NCBI GenBank assembly: GCA_964516845.1 | Contig: CAZEXP010000030.1 | Coordinates: 1 to 27,976 of the forward strand | Source of the DNA: JAPEKQ01 sp964516845 | GTDB lineage: Bacteria > Joyebacterota > Joyebacteria > Joyebacterales > Joyebacteraceae | Length of the DNA: 27,976 bases | Reading direction: 5' to 3' | The notes under the pieces: generated by a model | Database searches by the model: none | The model's input: only the letters and a program-made list of their open reading frames with translations | Told to the model about the DNA's origin: nothing | Shown here: piece after piece, positions 17,153 through 25,143 of the stretch | How positions within the stretch are numbered: position 1 is the stretch's first letter | How the letters are laid out: each line of letters begins with the position of its first letter | Translations under genes and position numbers: made by a program

Positions 17153-18678
17153 TCCCGGCACGAGAAGGAAAGAAGATCGTCACAGGGCGCATCCGCACGA
17201 TGGCCCGGCCGGACGAGCGCGTCGACTGGATGCTCGTCGATGACGGAACGATCACCGCGACGGGCAACGGACCCGCGCCGGAGCCCGACGACGAGGCCGC
17301 TCTGTTGGATCTCGGCGACAGTGCCGTGCTTCCGGCGCTGACGGACTGTCACGTCCACTTCCTGGAGACGGGTCTGCTGGATGTTGACGTCGACCTCTCG
17401 GGCAGCTCCTGCTTCGACGAAGTGCTCTCGCTCGTAGCCGCGGCGGCGCGGAACATCGAGGGTTCGATGCTTCGCGCGCACTCGTTTGATCCCGACCTCC
17501 TGCCGGACGGGCGGTATCCGAGCGTGCAGGAGCTCGACGCGATCTCGACGGAGATTCCCATCATCATCCGCCGGCGCGACGGGCACTCGAGCACTCTGAA
17601 CACGAAGGCGATGGAGATGCTCAGGATCGACGACGGTATCGACGGCGTTGAGGTCGATGCCGGCGGGCGTCCGACCGGCGTCCTGCGCATGGACGCCAAT
17701 ACGTTCGCGGCCAGGCGCTCGCGTGACGCGCTCACTCGTGAGGAACGGGTCAGGTGCTTCCACGAGGCCGCGCGGAAGGCGGCCTCGCGGGGAATCGGTG
17801 TCGTCCACACCCTCGTCGGCAGCTGCGACCCCGACAATCGCGATCTCGAGGTTCTGCTCGACATCGCCGACGACCTTCCGATCGAGATCGTGCCGTTCGC
17901 GCAGATGGAGGACGTCGACCGCGTCATCTCGTTGGGCCTGCCGCGGATCGGCGGGTGTCTGCTGCTCGACGGGTCGTTCAGCTCGGGCACGGCGGCGCTG
18001 ATGGAGCCGTATGCCGACCGGCCGGGAAACGGCGTGCTCTACTACGATGACGATCACCTCACGGGCTTCTTCCGACGGGCGCATGAGCAGGGACTTCAGA
18101 TCTCCGTTCACGCGCTCGGGGAGCGCGCGATCGGGCAGGCTCTTCGGTGCTACCGGGCGGCATGCGGTGGTGAGTGTCGAGACGCCCGCCATCGCATCGA
18201 GCACTGCGAGCTTCCGTCCGTCGCCCAGATCGCCGAGATGCTGCGTCTCGGCGTGGCCGCCTGCGTGCAGCCGACCTTCGAGCTCTTCTGGGGCGACCCT
18301 GGCGGTATGATCGAGAGGCGCCTCGGAACGGCGCGCACCGCGCGGACGAATCCGTACCGTACCTTCCTTGAGGCCGGGGTGAGACTGGCCGGCGGTTCCG
18401 ATTCCTACGTGACTCCGATGGACTCGCTGCTCGGAATCCACGCGGCCGTCAATCGGCCGAACGCGGCCGAGCGCATCACGGTCTACGACGCGGTCTCGCT
18501 CTTCACGCGAGGAGCGGCGTGGATCTCGTTCGACGAGGGGAGACGGGGAACGCTCGAGGCGGGGAAGGAGGCCAGCTTCTGCGTGCTCGATGGCGATCCG
18601 TTCGATGTGGAGCCGGGGCGGATCCGGGACATCCGGTCCCTGCGGCTGTTCCGGGCGGGGGTCGAGATCACTCCGTGA
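17149..18678 (+). CDS. YtcJ-like metal-dependent amidohydrolase
   Basis: The 509-aa protein belongs to the amidohydrolase_3 group, TIM-barrel hydrolases with a small beta domain at both ends. Metal-binding marks are visible: DCHVHF (His68, His70), VHALGERAI, RIEHCEL and GSDSYVTPMD. The family phrase DGS...TAAL..PY appears as DGSFSSGTAALMEPY. The position just before it, often Lys in relatives, reads GGCLLLDGS here, with a Cys. ATG 17149 has GTGAGGT at 17138-17144. Substrates of this family vary widely (amides, formamides, cyclic ureas), so no reaction can be assigned. It is the last gene of the exporter run; its stop overlaps the converging aspartate kinase gene by 11 bases. It appears cytoplasmic. 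Why it sits with an exporter is unclear. Confidence 0.82.
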   Translation: MIPAREGKKIVTGRIRTMARPDERVDWMLVDDGTITATGNGPAPEPDDEAALLDLGDSAVLPALTDCHVHFLETGLLDVDVDLSGSSCFDEVLSLVAAAARNIEGSMLRAHSFDPDLLPDGRYPSVQELDAISTEIPIIIRRRDGHSSTLNTKAMEMLRIDDGIDGVEVDAGGRPTGVLRMDANTFAARRSRDALTREERVRCFHEAARKAASRGIGVVHTLVGSCDPDNRDLEVLLDIADDLPIEIVPFAQMEDVDRVISLGLPRIGGCLLLDGSFSSGTAALMEPYADRPGNGVLYYDDDHLTGFFRRAHEQGLQISVHALGERAIGQALRCYRAACGGECRDARHRIEHCELPSVAQIAEMLRLGVAACVQPTFELFWGDPGGMIERRLGTARTARTNPYRTFLEAGVRLAGGSDSYVTPMDSLLGIHAAVNRPNAAERITVYDAVSLFTRGAAWISFDEGRRGTLEAGKEASFCVLDGDPFDVEPGRIRDIRSLRLFRAGVEITP

Positions 18679-19843
18679 TGAGAAGTCCATGCGCGGTCTT
18701 GAGCGCCGCGCGGCCAAGCTTGCCGGGCACCACGACCTTCACCGATCGTCCTCCGGACACCGCCGCGATGATCTCGATCCCGCTCTCGCGGAGCGTCGAT
18801 GTGAGGCGTTGGAGCGTTGCCGGGGAACCGGCCTCTCGCCCGACGGCGCATACGACGGCCGCACTGCGGCTGCGCGGCTGCGCCGCTCGGGCGATGCTGC
18901 GCATCGGCAGTTCCTCGCTCTCTCCGATGTCGCACCCGGGAGGGGCGTGCACGACGGCCGTCAGGCCGTCGTGCGTGAGGATGGTCAGTGCCGCGCTGAT
19001 CTTCTCGGACGCCAGACCGCCGCAGATGGTCATCTGCTTCGTCGCCGGGCAAGAGACCGTGAGCAGTCCCTCGAGGAGCGAGAGACCGACGATGGGCGGT
19101 TCCGCGTGCGTCGGCTCTCCAAGCACGATCGTCCCCGGCCCGCTCCCGTTGCTCCCGGCAATGTGAAGCCGGATGCCGGCCCGCTCCGCGAAGCGGACGG
19201 CATCTTCCTTCATGATGCGCGCTCCGAATCGCGCGAGCTCGGCCATGTCCTCCCACGAGATCTCGGGAATGCTGCCGGCGTCGGCGACGACCCTCGGATC
19301 AGCCGTGTGCACGGCGTCGACGTCCGTGAGGATCTCGCATCGGTCGGCCCGCAGGGCCGCCGCGAGCGCCACGGCGGTCGTGTCGGACCCTCCGCGACCG
19401 AGGGTCGTGACCTCCTTCTCGACGCTGACGCCCTGGAAGCCGCCGACGACCACGACGTTGCCCTTCCGGAGTTCGCTGACGACCCGGTGCGGTCGCACCT
19501 CCAGAATGCGCGCGTCGGTGTGGCGCGTGTCCGTGATGATGCCGACCTGGCTGCCGGTGAATGAGACAGCCGGTGTCCCGATGCTGTTGAGAGCGATGGC
19601 GAGGAGCGACATCGAGATCCGCTCGCCGGCTGTGATGAGCATGTCAAGCTCGCGCTGCGCCGGACTCGACGTGAAGCGGCGGGCCTCCTCGAGGAGTCCG
19701 TCGGTCGTGCTTCCCATCGCGGAGACGACGACCACGACGCTGTGACCCTCGTCTCGGAGGGCCGTGACCCGGCGAGCGACGGTCAGAAGCTTCTCGTGGT
19801 CCTGAACGGACGTGCCACCATATTTCTGGACGATGATCGACAA
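18668..19843 (-). CDS. lysC: Aspartate kinase
   Basis: Aspartate kinase phosphorylates L-aspartate, the first step to lysine, methionine, threonine and diaminopimelate. With TTG 19843 the protein is 391 aa, close to the usual 400. It begins MSIIVQKYGGTSV, the classical opening (KYGGTS at 7-12), with GGAGG four bases upstream of the start. An upstream extension open to 19918 (MMCVVLALVRR) does not fit the family. Other motifs: VVVSAMGSTTDGLL, ITAGERISMSLLA, GRGGSDTTAVALAAAL at 149-164 and EILTDVDAVHTADPR. The C-terminal 130 residues form the regulatory ACT region, so feedback control by lysine or threonine is likely. It is monofunctional, with no homoserine dehydrogenase fused. It is convergent with the amidohydrolase and transcribed alone. 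The gene could equally be named ask. Confidence 0.92.
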   Translation of the reverse strand: MSIIVQKYGGTSVQDHEKLLTVARRVTALRDEGHSVVVVVSAMGSTTDGLLEEARRFTSSPAQRELDMLITAGERISMSLLAIALNSIGTPAVSFTGSQVGIITDTRHTDARILEVRPHRVVSELRKGNVVVVGGFQGVSVEKEVTTLGRGGSDTTAVALAAALRADRCEILTDVDAVHTADPRVVADAGSIPEISWEDMAELARFGARIMKEDAVRFAERAGIRLHIAGSNGSGPGTIVLGEPTHAEPPIVGLSLLEGLLTVSCPATKQMTICGGLASEKISAALTILTHDGLTAVVHAPPGCDIGESEELPMRSIARAAQPRSRSAAVVCAVGREAGSPATLQRLTSTLRESGIEIIAAVSGGRSVKVVVPGKLGRAALKTAHGLLITE

Positions 19844-19915
19844 GGGGCCTCCGGGCTTCGCCTGCGGACAGCACTCGCTGCTGCGCCGCCTGACCAGGGC
19901 AAGAACGACACACAT

Positions 19916-19945
19916 CATCTACCACATGCCCGTGCCGACGGTCAA
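19916..19945 (-). promoter_or_regulatory. Candidate promoter for aspartate kinase
   Basis: On the minus strand TTGACC (19945 to 19940) is followed after 18 bases by TAGATG (19921 to 19916), with TGG directly in front as an extended -10. Start would be near 19909, about 66 bases before TTG 19843. The match is moderate. Confidence 0.4.
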
Positions 19946-20004
19946 CGGACGGCTGACGCGCCCGGGCTCTTCGGACTCCGGAGGGAAGGCCGCCGGCGGG
20001 TTGG

Positions 20005-20033
20005 TTGACACCGCGCCCGCGCCAACGTACGCT
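20005..20033 (+). promoter_or_regulatory. Sigma70-type promoter for dihydrolipoyl dehydrogenase
   Basis: TTGACA at 20005-20010, 17-base spacer, TACGCT at 20028-20033. Predicted start is near 20040, leaving a leader of about 72 bases to ATG 20112. Confidence 0.6.
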
Positions 20034-20111
20034 GGCCTCGTCGCAGATACTGCCCTGGAATCCGCACGATGACCGGGCCGCGCGCCCGCAACAGACGAGG
20101 ATGATAAGACC

Positions 20112-21494
20112 ATGGCGAACAAGTTCGATATCACGGTTCTCGGTGGCGGTCCCGGGGGCTACGTAGCGGCCATCCGCGGGGCGCAGCTCGGCCGGAGCGT
20201 GGCGATCGTCGAGCGTGGGGCGGTCGGAGGCGTTTGTCTGAACGAGGGGTGCATACCGACGAAGTCACTCCTCGCGAGCGCGGAGGTTCTGGAGCTGACC
20301 CGACGCTCTTCCGAGTTCGGTGTGAAGGTCGCCGCGGTCGAACCCGACGTCCCGGCGATGTTCGATCGCAAGGACGCCGTCGTCGCGCGGCTTCGGGGCG
20401 GCGTCGAGAAACTGCTCGAGAAACGCGGGGTCGAGATCATCAGAGGCGACGGCACGCTTCTCGGACCGGGTGAGGTTCGCGTTGTTGTATCGGACGGCGA
20501 ACGCGTCATCCTGTCCGATTCGGTCATCCTGGCGACGGGGTCGTCGCCCATAGTCCCGCCCGGTTTTCCCTGTGACGGGGTTCGCGTCATCACGAGCCGC
20601 GAGGCTCTCACCCTTCGGGACCTTCCGGCTACGATGCTCATCATAGGGACAGGTGCCGTGGGGTGTGAATTCGCCGGACTGTTCTCCGCGCTCGGAGTCG
20701 AAGTGACGCTTGTCGAGATGCTTCCCGACATTCTGCCCGGTGAGGACGTCTCCGCGGTCCGGCTTCTCAAGTCGGCCTTCAAGCGCGCTGGTGTGACGAT
20801 CCGGACGAGCGCTCGCGTCGAGGCGCTCGAGATCGTTGGGGACGGCGTGCGCGCGACGCTCGAAGGCGGGGAGACGATCGAGGCCGAGATGGCGCTGCTT
20901 GCCATCGGGCGCAGACCGGAGATCGGCGTTCCGTGGATCGAGGCGTGCGGGATCGAGACCGCCAACGGGGCGGTCCGCGTCGACGAGCGGATGCAGACAA
21001 GCGTGGACGGCATCTATGCCATCGGTGATCTCGTCGGCGGTTGGTTGCTCGCCCACGTCGCCTCGCGCGAAGGGATTGTGGCCGCCACCGCGGCGGCCGG
21101 CGGAGAGGCCGCGATGGACTACCGCGCCGTGCCGCGCTGCACCTTCACGCGGCCTGAGATCGCCAGCGTCGGGATCACCGAGGCCGACGCGAGCGAGAGA
21201 GGGATCGAACTCGACATCGGCCGGTTCCCGTTCTCGGCTTCCGGGAAGGCGCTCGCGGGCGGCGATTCGACCGGCTTCGTCAAGATCTTTGCGGAGAAGG
21301 GGACGGGCGTTGTGCTCGGCGGAGTGGTCGTGGGACCGCACGCGAGCGATCTCGTGCACGAGATCGGTGTGGCCGTAACGGCACGGCTCACGGTCGGCGA
21401 TGTGGCCGCCGTCATCCATGCACATCCCACGCTCAGCGAGTCGGTCATGGAGGCCGCCGAGGCGGTTCACGGGATGGGGATCAACTCGCTGTAG
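20112..21494 (+). CDS. lpdA: Dihydrolipoyl dehydrogenase
   Basis: This is the E3 flavoenzyme that reoxidises lipoamide for pyruvate and 2-oxoacid dehydrogenases and the glycine cleavage system, using FAD and NAD. The 460-aa length is usual. The FAD-binding GGGPGGYVAA lies at 11-20 and the redox-active disulphide in GGVCLNEGCIPTKS (Cys42, Cys47). The NAD-binding site reads GTGAVGCEFAGLF, the second FAD contact YAIGDLVGG, and the catalytic His-Glu pair falls in HAHPTLSESV near the C-terminus (about His438 and Glu443). ATG 20112 has GAGGATGATAAG upstream. It has its own promoter and terminator. None of the E1, E2 or glycine-cleavage genes that usually accompany it are in the window, so which complex it serves cannot be told. 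Confidence 0.93.
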   Translation: MANKFDITVLGGGPGGYVAAIRGAQLGRSVAIVERGAVGGVCLNEGCIPTKSLLASAEVLELTRRSSEFGVKVAAVEPDVPAMFDRKDAVVARLRGGVEKLLEKRGVEIIRGDGTLLGPGEVRVVVSDGERVILSDSVILATGSSPIVPPGFPCDGVRVITSREALTLRDLPATMLIIGTGAVGCEFAGLFSALGVEVTLVEMLPDILPGEDVSAVRLLKSAFKRAGVTIRTSARVEALEIVGDGVRATLEGGETIEAEMALLAIGRRPEIGVPWIEACGIETANGAVRVDERMQTSVDGIYAIGDLVGGWLLAHVASREGIVAATAAAGGEAAMDYRAVPRCTFTRPEIASVGITEADASERGIELDIGRFPFSASGKALAGGDSTGFVKIFAEKGTGVVLGGVVVGPHASDLVHEIGVAVTARLTVGDVAAVIHAHPTLSESVMEAAEAVHGMGINSL

Positions 21495-21573
21495 CGGGAG
21501 GCCCGCGCGGCATGACCGGCCCGGGTTGGCACCCTGGGCATGGTTCGCCTGAAACACAGCCGATGAACGCAAA

Positions 21574-21600
21574 GCGGGCCCGTCCGGTGGACGGGCCCGC
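21574..21600. terminator. Bidirectional intrinsic terminator after lpdA
   Basis: A 12-bp stem pairs GCGGGCCCGTCC (21574-21585) with GGACGGGCCCGC (21589-21600). TCTTGT follows on plus, and on minus the stem is followed by TTTGCGTT. It separates the convergent lpdA and the small secreted protein gene. Confidence 0.75.
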
Positions 21601-21641
21601 TCTTGTCATCACGGTCGGTTTGCCGTGATCGGTGTTGCGTT

Positions 21642-22157
21642 CTACTGAACGCAGCCGCGCTCGCGCAGTGACCGCGTCCTGTCATCCAGCGTGTACAGCC
21701 TGACAGGCACGTACATCAAAGGGTCGAGTCTCACGCGCTGCGTGCACGCGCTGTAGAGCCGTCCGGCCAGCGCGCTGCTGCTCTCCTTGAGCAGGACATT
21801 CTCCATGACGAGTGTCGGAGAGGACGGCACGAACCAGATGTCGACTGACGCGTCCTGCCCGTAGTCGATGAGCTCCACGAACTCGTAGGTTCCATCCGGC
21901 GCGGTCGTGGTTTCGGCGAGCAGGAGGCCGCCAACATACAGCTTGGCGACCACTCCGTCGAGCGGCTGTCCATCGCGGCTCATGACAACGCCGTCGATCG
22001 CGGTCTCGCTTGTCCCGGAGAAACCGGTATTGGCGAGCATGCGTCCACTGCCCGTGGATGGCGTCGAGCCGGGCGTTCCGGTCGGGCCAACGGCAAGGGC
22101 CGAGCTGCTCGCCAGCGCCAGGAGAACCACCATAGAGAGTCCGATCCAGCGGTTCAT
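21642..22157 (-). CDS. Small secreted protein with a carboxypeptidase-regulatory-like segment
   Basis: The 171-aa product begins with a signal peptide (MNRWIGLSMVVLLALASSSALA) cleaved near residue 22, then a Gly/Thr/Ser/Pro-rich linker. The segment IDGVVMSRDGQPLDGVVAKLYVGGLLLAETTTAPDGTYEFVEL is the pattern of the CarboxypepD_reg/Cna-B-like beta-sandwich used by many secreted FCB proteins. The last 60 residues hold two Cys (ACTQ and a terminal GCVQ) that could form a disulphide. ATG 22157 is chosen because AAAGGTGG (complement of 22163-22170) lies five bases upstream; an in-frame GTG at 22166 would sit inside that site. It has its own promoter and stands alone. Function unknown; probably periplasmic or surface. 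Confidence 0.65.
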   Translation of the reverse strand: MNRWIGLSMVVLLALASSSALAVGPTGTPGSTPSTGSGRMLANTGFSGTSETAIDGVVMSRDGQPLDGVVAKLYVGGLLLAETTTAPDGTYEFVELIDYGQDASVDIWFVPSSPTLVMENVLLKESSSALAGRLYSACTQRVRLDPLMYVPVRLYTLDDRTRSLRERGCVQ

Positions 22158-22203
22158 AGTATCCACCTTTCTCTCAGTTCAGGGACGATATTTCACACCC
22201 CGA

Positions 22204-22232
22204 ACCGTAGCAAGGGGGCCGGCGTATGTCAA
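22204..22232 (-). promoter_or_regulatory. Promoter of the small secreted protein gene
   Basis: On the minus strand TTGACA (22232 to 22227) is followed after 17 bases by TACGGT (22209 to 22204), preceded by TGC as an extended -10. Start would be near 22197, about 40 bases before ATG 22157. Confidence 0.6.
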
Positions 22233-22290
22233 CGCCAAAGCCGGTCCGGGACGCCGCTCAGGTCTGCCAGTGGCCTCCACGCCGTCGAGG

Positions 22291-22299
22291 TGCTATACT
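22291..22299 (+). promoter_or_regulatory. Extended -10 promoter almost touching the downstream start codon
   Basis: TGCTATACT gives an extended -10 (TGC plus TATACT, one mismatch from consensus). No good -35 box is visible 16-18 bases upstream. A start six to eight bases downstream would fall at about 22305-22307, on or next to ATG 22307, which would make the mRNA leaderless. Confidence 0.45.
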
Positions 22300-22306
22300 G
22301 CGCGAC

Positions 22307-23377
22307 ATGAAGCGGACCCCCCTGATTCGACGACAGCACCAGATGGCGTGGGCCGTGCGGCTCGCCGGAGCGCTGGCTCTCGCCGCCGTCGCCCTCGCGC
22401 CGCAGGACTCGCTCGCCGTGGGGAGCGTCAGCACGGTCGCTCCGAGGCCGCTCGGCATGGGGGGCGCGTTCGTGGCCGTGGAGGACGAGATGGCGGCGGT
22501 CACGTGGAACCCGGCGGCACTGTCGCCTCCCCGGTGCAGACGCGGATGGAACCTTCGGCTTCACGGGAACATCCTCGGCGGCCCCGCCATCGTTCGGGAG
22601 ACCGGTCTGCTGACCGGCGTCCACACCGAACCGTTCCGAGATCTCCCCGGGGGGGAGAGGCTCGTCTTCGCGGTCGGGGGGCTCGTGAAGTCGGCCACGC
22701 TCAGACGTGGTCAGCTGGTTCTCGGTGTGCTACTGCTCGAGGAGCAGCTCGATCCTGGAGGACTCGTCGAATCGCAGGGGCTGGCGGATCCGGCCTATCT
22801 TCTCGATGCCCACTACAGCGGGGTGACCATCGCGTTCAAGTTGGCGCCGACGGTCTCGATAGGCGTCAGCCAGATGGTCTTCGCCGGTGTTGATGAGACG
22901 GGCAGCCGCCGGTATGGGAGCGGACGCATCTACGGGGCCCTGCTGAGGCCGAACGACATCGTGACGGTCGGCTTTACGTACCTCGACATCTCGCAGGGTT
23001 TCCAGGACTACCGCCGGTCGATCGAGGGATTCGCTCCGCGGACCATGAACGCCGGCATCTCCGTTCGTCCGGTCCCGTCCATCCTGCTGGCGTTCGACCT
23101 GAGGGACATGGCAGAGCAGCACGCCGACACGTCCCTCGAGCCCCGGGTCGGTATCGAATGGAATCTCTGGGGGCGCGCGGCGGTCCGCGCGGGCGCATTC
23201 CGTGAAGGTGGCGGCGAGTCGACCGTCCTATCCCTGGGCGTGGGGGCCATTCCGATGATCGGATGCTTCCGTCGGGGAGAGGCGCTTCGAAGCGACGGCT
23301 TCGTGCTCAACTACGCCGTCCTGCTCAGCGAAGACAGCGGACCGCGGCACCTCATCTCGGCGCTCCTGCACTTCTAG
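22307..23377 (+). CDS. PorV/PorQ-like outer-membrane beta-barrel protein
   Basis: With ATG 22307 the protein is 356 aa. It has a basic N-terminus (MKRTPLIRRQ), a hydrophobic signal to about residue 41, then PRPLGMGGAFVAVEDEMAAVTWNPAAL, the PorV/PorQ signature. Glycine- and aromatic-rich strands follow to a final ...LISALLHF with terminal Phe. The frame extends upstream to 22226, but that part includes the promoter region and does not read as a signal peptide. No well-spaced ribosome binding site precedes ATG 22307; GAGGTG lies about 14 bases away, which suits a leaderless start. Less similar to the other two barrels than they are to each other, with an internal Cys-rich spot (PPRCRRGW). It opens a run of secretion-related genes. 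Role within the PorV/PorQ group is unknown. Confidence 0.72.
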   Translation: MKRTPLIRRQHQMAWAVRLAGALALAAVALAPQDSLAVGSVSTVAPRPLGMGGAFVAVEDEMAAVTWNPAALSPPRCRRGWNLRLHGNILGGPAIVRETGLLTGVHTEPFRDLPGGERLVFAVGGLVKSATLRRGQLVLGVLLLEEQLDPGGLVESQGLADPAYLLDAHYSGVTIAFKLAPTVSIGVSQMVFAGVDETGSRRYGSGRIYGALLRPNDIVTVGFTYLDISQGFQDYRRSIEGFAPRTMNAGISVRPVPSILLAFDLRDMAEQHADTSLEPRVGIEWNLWGRAAVRAGAFREGGGESTVLSLGVGAIPMIGCFRRGEALRSDGFVLNYAVLLSEDSGPRHLISALLHF

Positions 23378-23390
23378 CGGCCCTTTCCGC

Positions 23391-23421
23391 TTGACATGCG
23401 GGGCCAAAGACGATGTATCCT
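23391..23421 (+). promoter_or_regulatory. Candidate promoter for the FlgD/CHU_C-type protein
   Basis: TTGACA at 23391-23396 is followed by TATCCT at 23416-23421 after 19 bases; a weaker TGTATC lies at the ideal 17. Predicted start is near 23428, about 50 bases before ATG 23479. The -35 box begins only 13 bases after the previous stop. Confidence 0.45.
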
Positions 23422-23478
23422 CTTGCGGAACGGCCCCTTGCGGGGGGTAGTCCAGTCTTTGCATACACCGGAGGGCGC

Positions 23479-25122
23479 ATGCTCAGGAGCATCTCGGTAG
23501 CCTTTCTCGCAGCCGTTGCGTGCGTGGCGGTCCTCATCCCGTCAACAGCGCCGGCAGCGGCTCTGACGGGGCTTGGCGTCGTGCCGAATCCGTTCTCGCC
23601 GAACGGGGACGGCACCTACGATCAGACCGCCATTCGCTACGATCTGTCGACGTATTCCGACGTTGAGGTCACGATCGTCGATTCCACCATGTCTGAGATC
23701 ACTCAACTCTGGGCCGATTGGGCTGATTCCGGCGCTCACGTGCACTGGTGGGACGGCGCGGCGGACGGCAGGTCTGTGCAGGACGGCGTCTACACCGTTG
23801 TCGTGCGGGCACATCCGGTCGGAGCGGATTGGGAGGAGTCGAGTGTCTCGGTGACTGTTGACACGGAGCCGATCGACATCCGTGAGCTGTCAGCCATACC
23901 GAACCTGCTCACGCCGGACGGCGATGGAATCGCCGACAGCACGCTTCTGACGGTGCGGACGACGGACGGTGCGGCGACGGGAGCGGTCTCCATCCGGATC
24001 CTCGATGCGGGCGAGCTGCTTGTCCGGACGCTCTACGCCGGGGCGGGCGCGGAGTCGGTTGCCGTCTGGTGGGACGGCACGAACAGCGCGGGCGCGAGCG
24101 CTGCTGACGGCCCCTACCGGGTGCACGTGCAAACCCTCGACCCCGCCGGGAACGCGGCGGAGGCGGGACTCGCTCTCGAGCTGGACCGCGATCCGCCGGC
24201 CGTCGGGATCGATTTCCCCGACAGCCTTTCGGAGTTCCGTCTCGATGATACGAGCGCGACGCTCGCCGGGTGGGCGCACGACCGGTCGGGCATCAGCTCG
24301 ATCGAGATCGCCTTCGACGACGGCGACTGGATGGAGGTCGCATACACCGGCGAGGACACCGTCCGCTGGGAGTTCGCCGTAGATTGCACGACCTGCATTC
24401 CCGACTCGCTCGACGAGTCGCACGTCGTTTCCTACCGGGCGCACGACAACGTCGTGACCGCGGACGGTGAGGGACACTACAACGGCAACGGCACGCCGGT
24501 TCCGCAGTTCGATCTCATATTCGATGTCGCGGGACCGATACACGTCGACAGCGACATCGACGACGATGACAATGTCTACTACCCGGGCGAGACCATCACG
24601 ATCTTCACGGAGTGGGATGACGCCGGATACGACGTCGAAGCTGATTTCAGCGACGTCGACAGCGAATTCGACGCCGGTGACGTGAGCGTCTCCGGCGGTA
24701 CGTCCGGCTTGTATACTGTGACCTATCCGATCTCATCACAGGCGGCCGCTCCCGTGTCGAGCGCCGGCGTTGAGATCACGGCGACCGATTCGTTCGATCG
24801 CACGGAGACCGACGCCTCGGTCTGGGTGAGCGTCACCGTGAGCACGAGTGAGCCCACACGGCTCATGCTGGACAGAAACTGGTTCGACCCGACGGAGGGT
24901 GAGGCGCTCGAGATCAGTCTGGATCAGTCCGAGGGCGCGGTCACCGTGGATCTGTATTCGCTCGGCGGGGCTCTGGTGAGGAGCATCGCATTGGAGAGCG
25001 CGTCGTCGGTGACCTGGGATGGAAGAAACGAGAATGGAGACTACGTCGCGAGCGGTGTCTACTTCGTGCGGATTGAGACGGACGAGGGTGAGGCTGTACG
25101 CAAGGTGGCCGTCGTCAAGTAG
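23479..25122 (+). CDS. Secreted protein with FlgD/CHU_C-like repeats and a type IX-like C-terminal sorting tail
   Basis: ATG 23479 (GGAGGG three bases upstream) gives 547 aa with a signal peptide ending near residue 31 (TAPAAA). The frame is open from 23413, but only 23479 puts the signal at the N-terminus. The first module starts VVPNPFSPNGDGTYD (about 36) and ends WWDGAADGRSVQDGVYTVVVRA, the pattern of gliding-motility-associated/CHU_C and FlgD Ig-like domains. A second begins AIPNLLTPDGDGIAD (about 138) and ends WWDGTNSAGASAADGPYRVHV. An Asp-rich stretch (DSDIDDDDN, about 357) may bind calcium. The last 85 residues, with VTVDLYSLGGALVRSI, WDGRNENGDYVASGVYFVRI and KVAVVK, match the type A sorting domain of the type IX system. 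It is a likely surface-exported cargo, with PorV-like barrels on both sides. Confidence 0.75.
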   Translation: MLRSISVAFLAAVACVAVLIPSTAPAAALTGLGVVPNPFSPNGDGTYDQTAIRYDLSTYSDVEVTIVDSTMSEITQLWADWADSGAHVHWWDGAADGRSVQDGVYTVVVRAHPVGADWEESSVSVTVDTEPIDIRELSAIPNLLTPDGDGIADSTLLTVRTTDGAATGAVSIRILDAGELLVRTLYAGAGAESVAVWWDGTNSAGASAADGPYRVHVQTLDPAGNAAEAGLALELDRDPPAVGIDFPDSLSEFRLDDTSATLAGWAHDRSGISSIEIAFDDGDWMEVAYTGEDTVRWEFAVDCTTCIPDSLDESHVVSYRAHDNVVTADGEGHYNGNGTPVPQFDLIFDVAGPIHVDSDIDDDDNVYYPGETITIFTEWDDAGYDVEADFSDVDSEFDAGDVSVSGGTSGLYTVTYPISSQAAAPVSSAGVEITATDSFDRTETDASVWVSVTVSTSEPTRLMLDRNWFDPTEGEALEISLDQSEGAVTVDLYSLGGALVRSIALESASSVTWDGRNENGDYVASGVYFVRIETDEGEAVRKVAVVK

Positions 25123-25143
25123 GCGAGGGCGGGAGGTTCTTCC

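Noticed and set aside
19844..19918. N-terminal extension of aspartate kinase beginning MMCVVLALVRR
   Set aside because: Family members start right at the KYGGTS strand, and TTG 19843 has GGAGG at suitable spacing.
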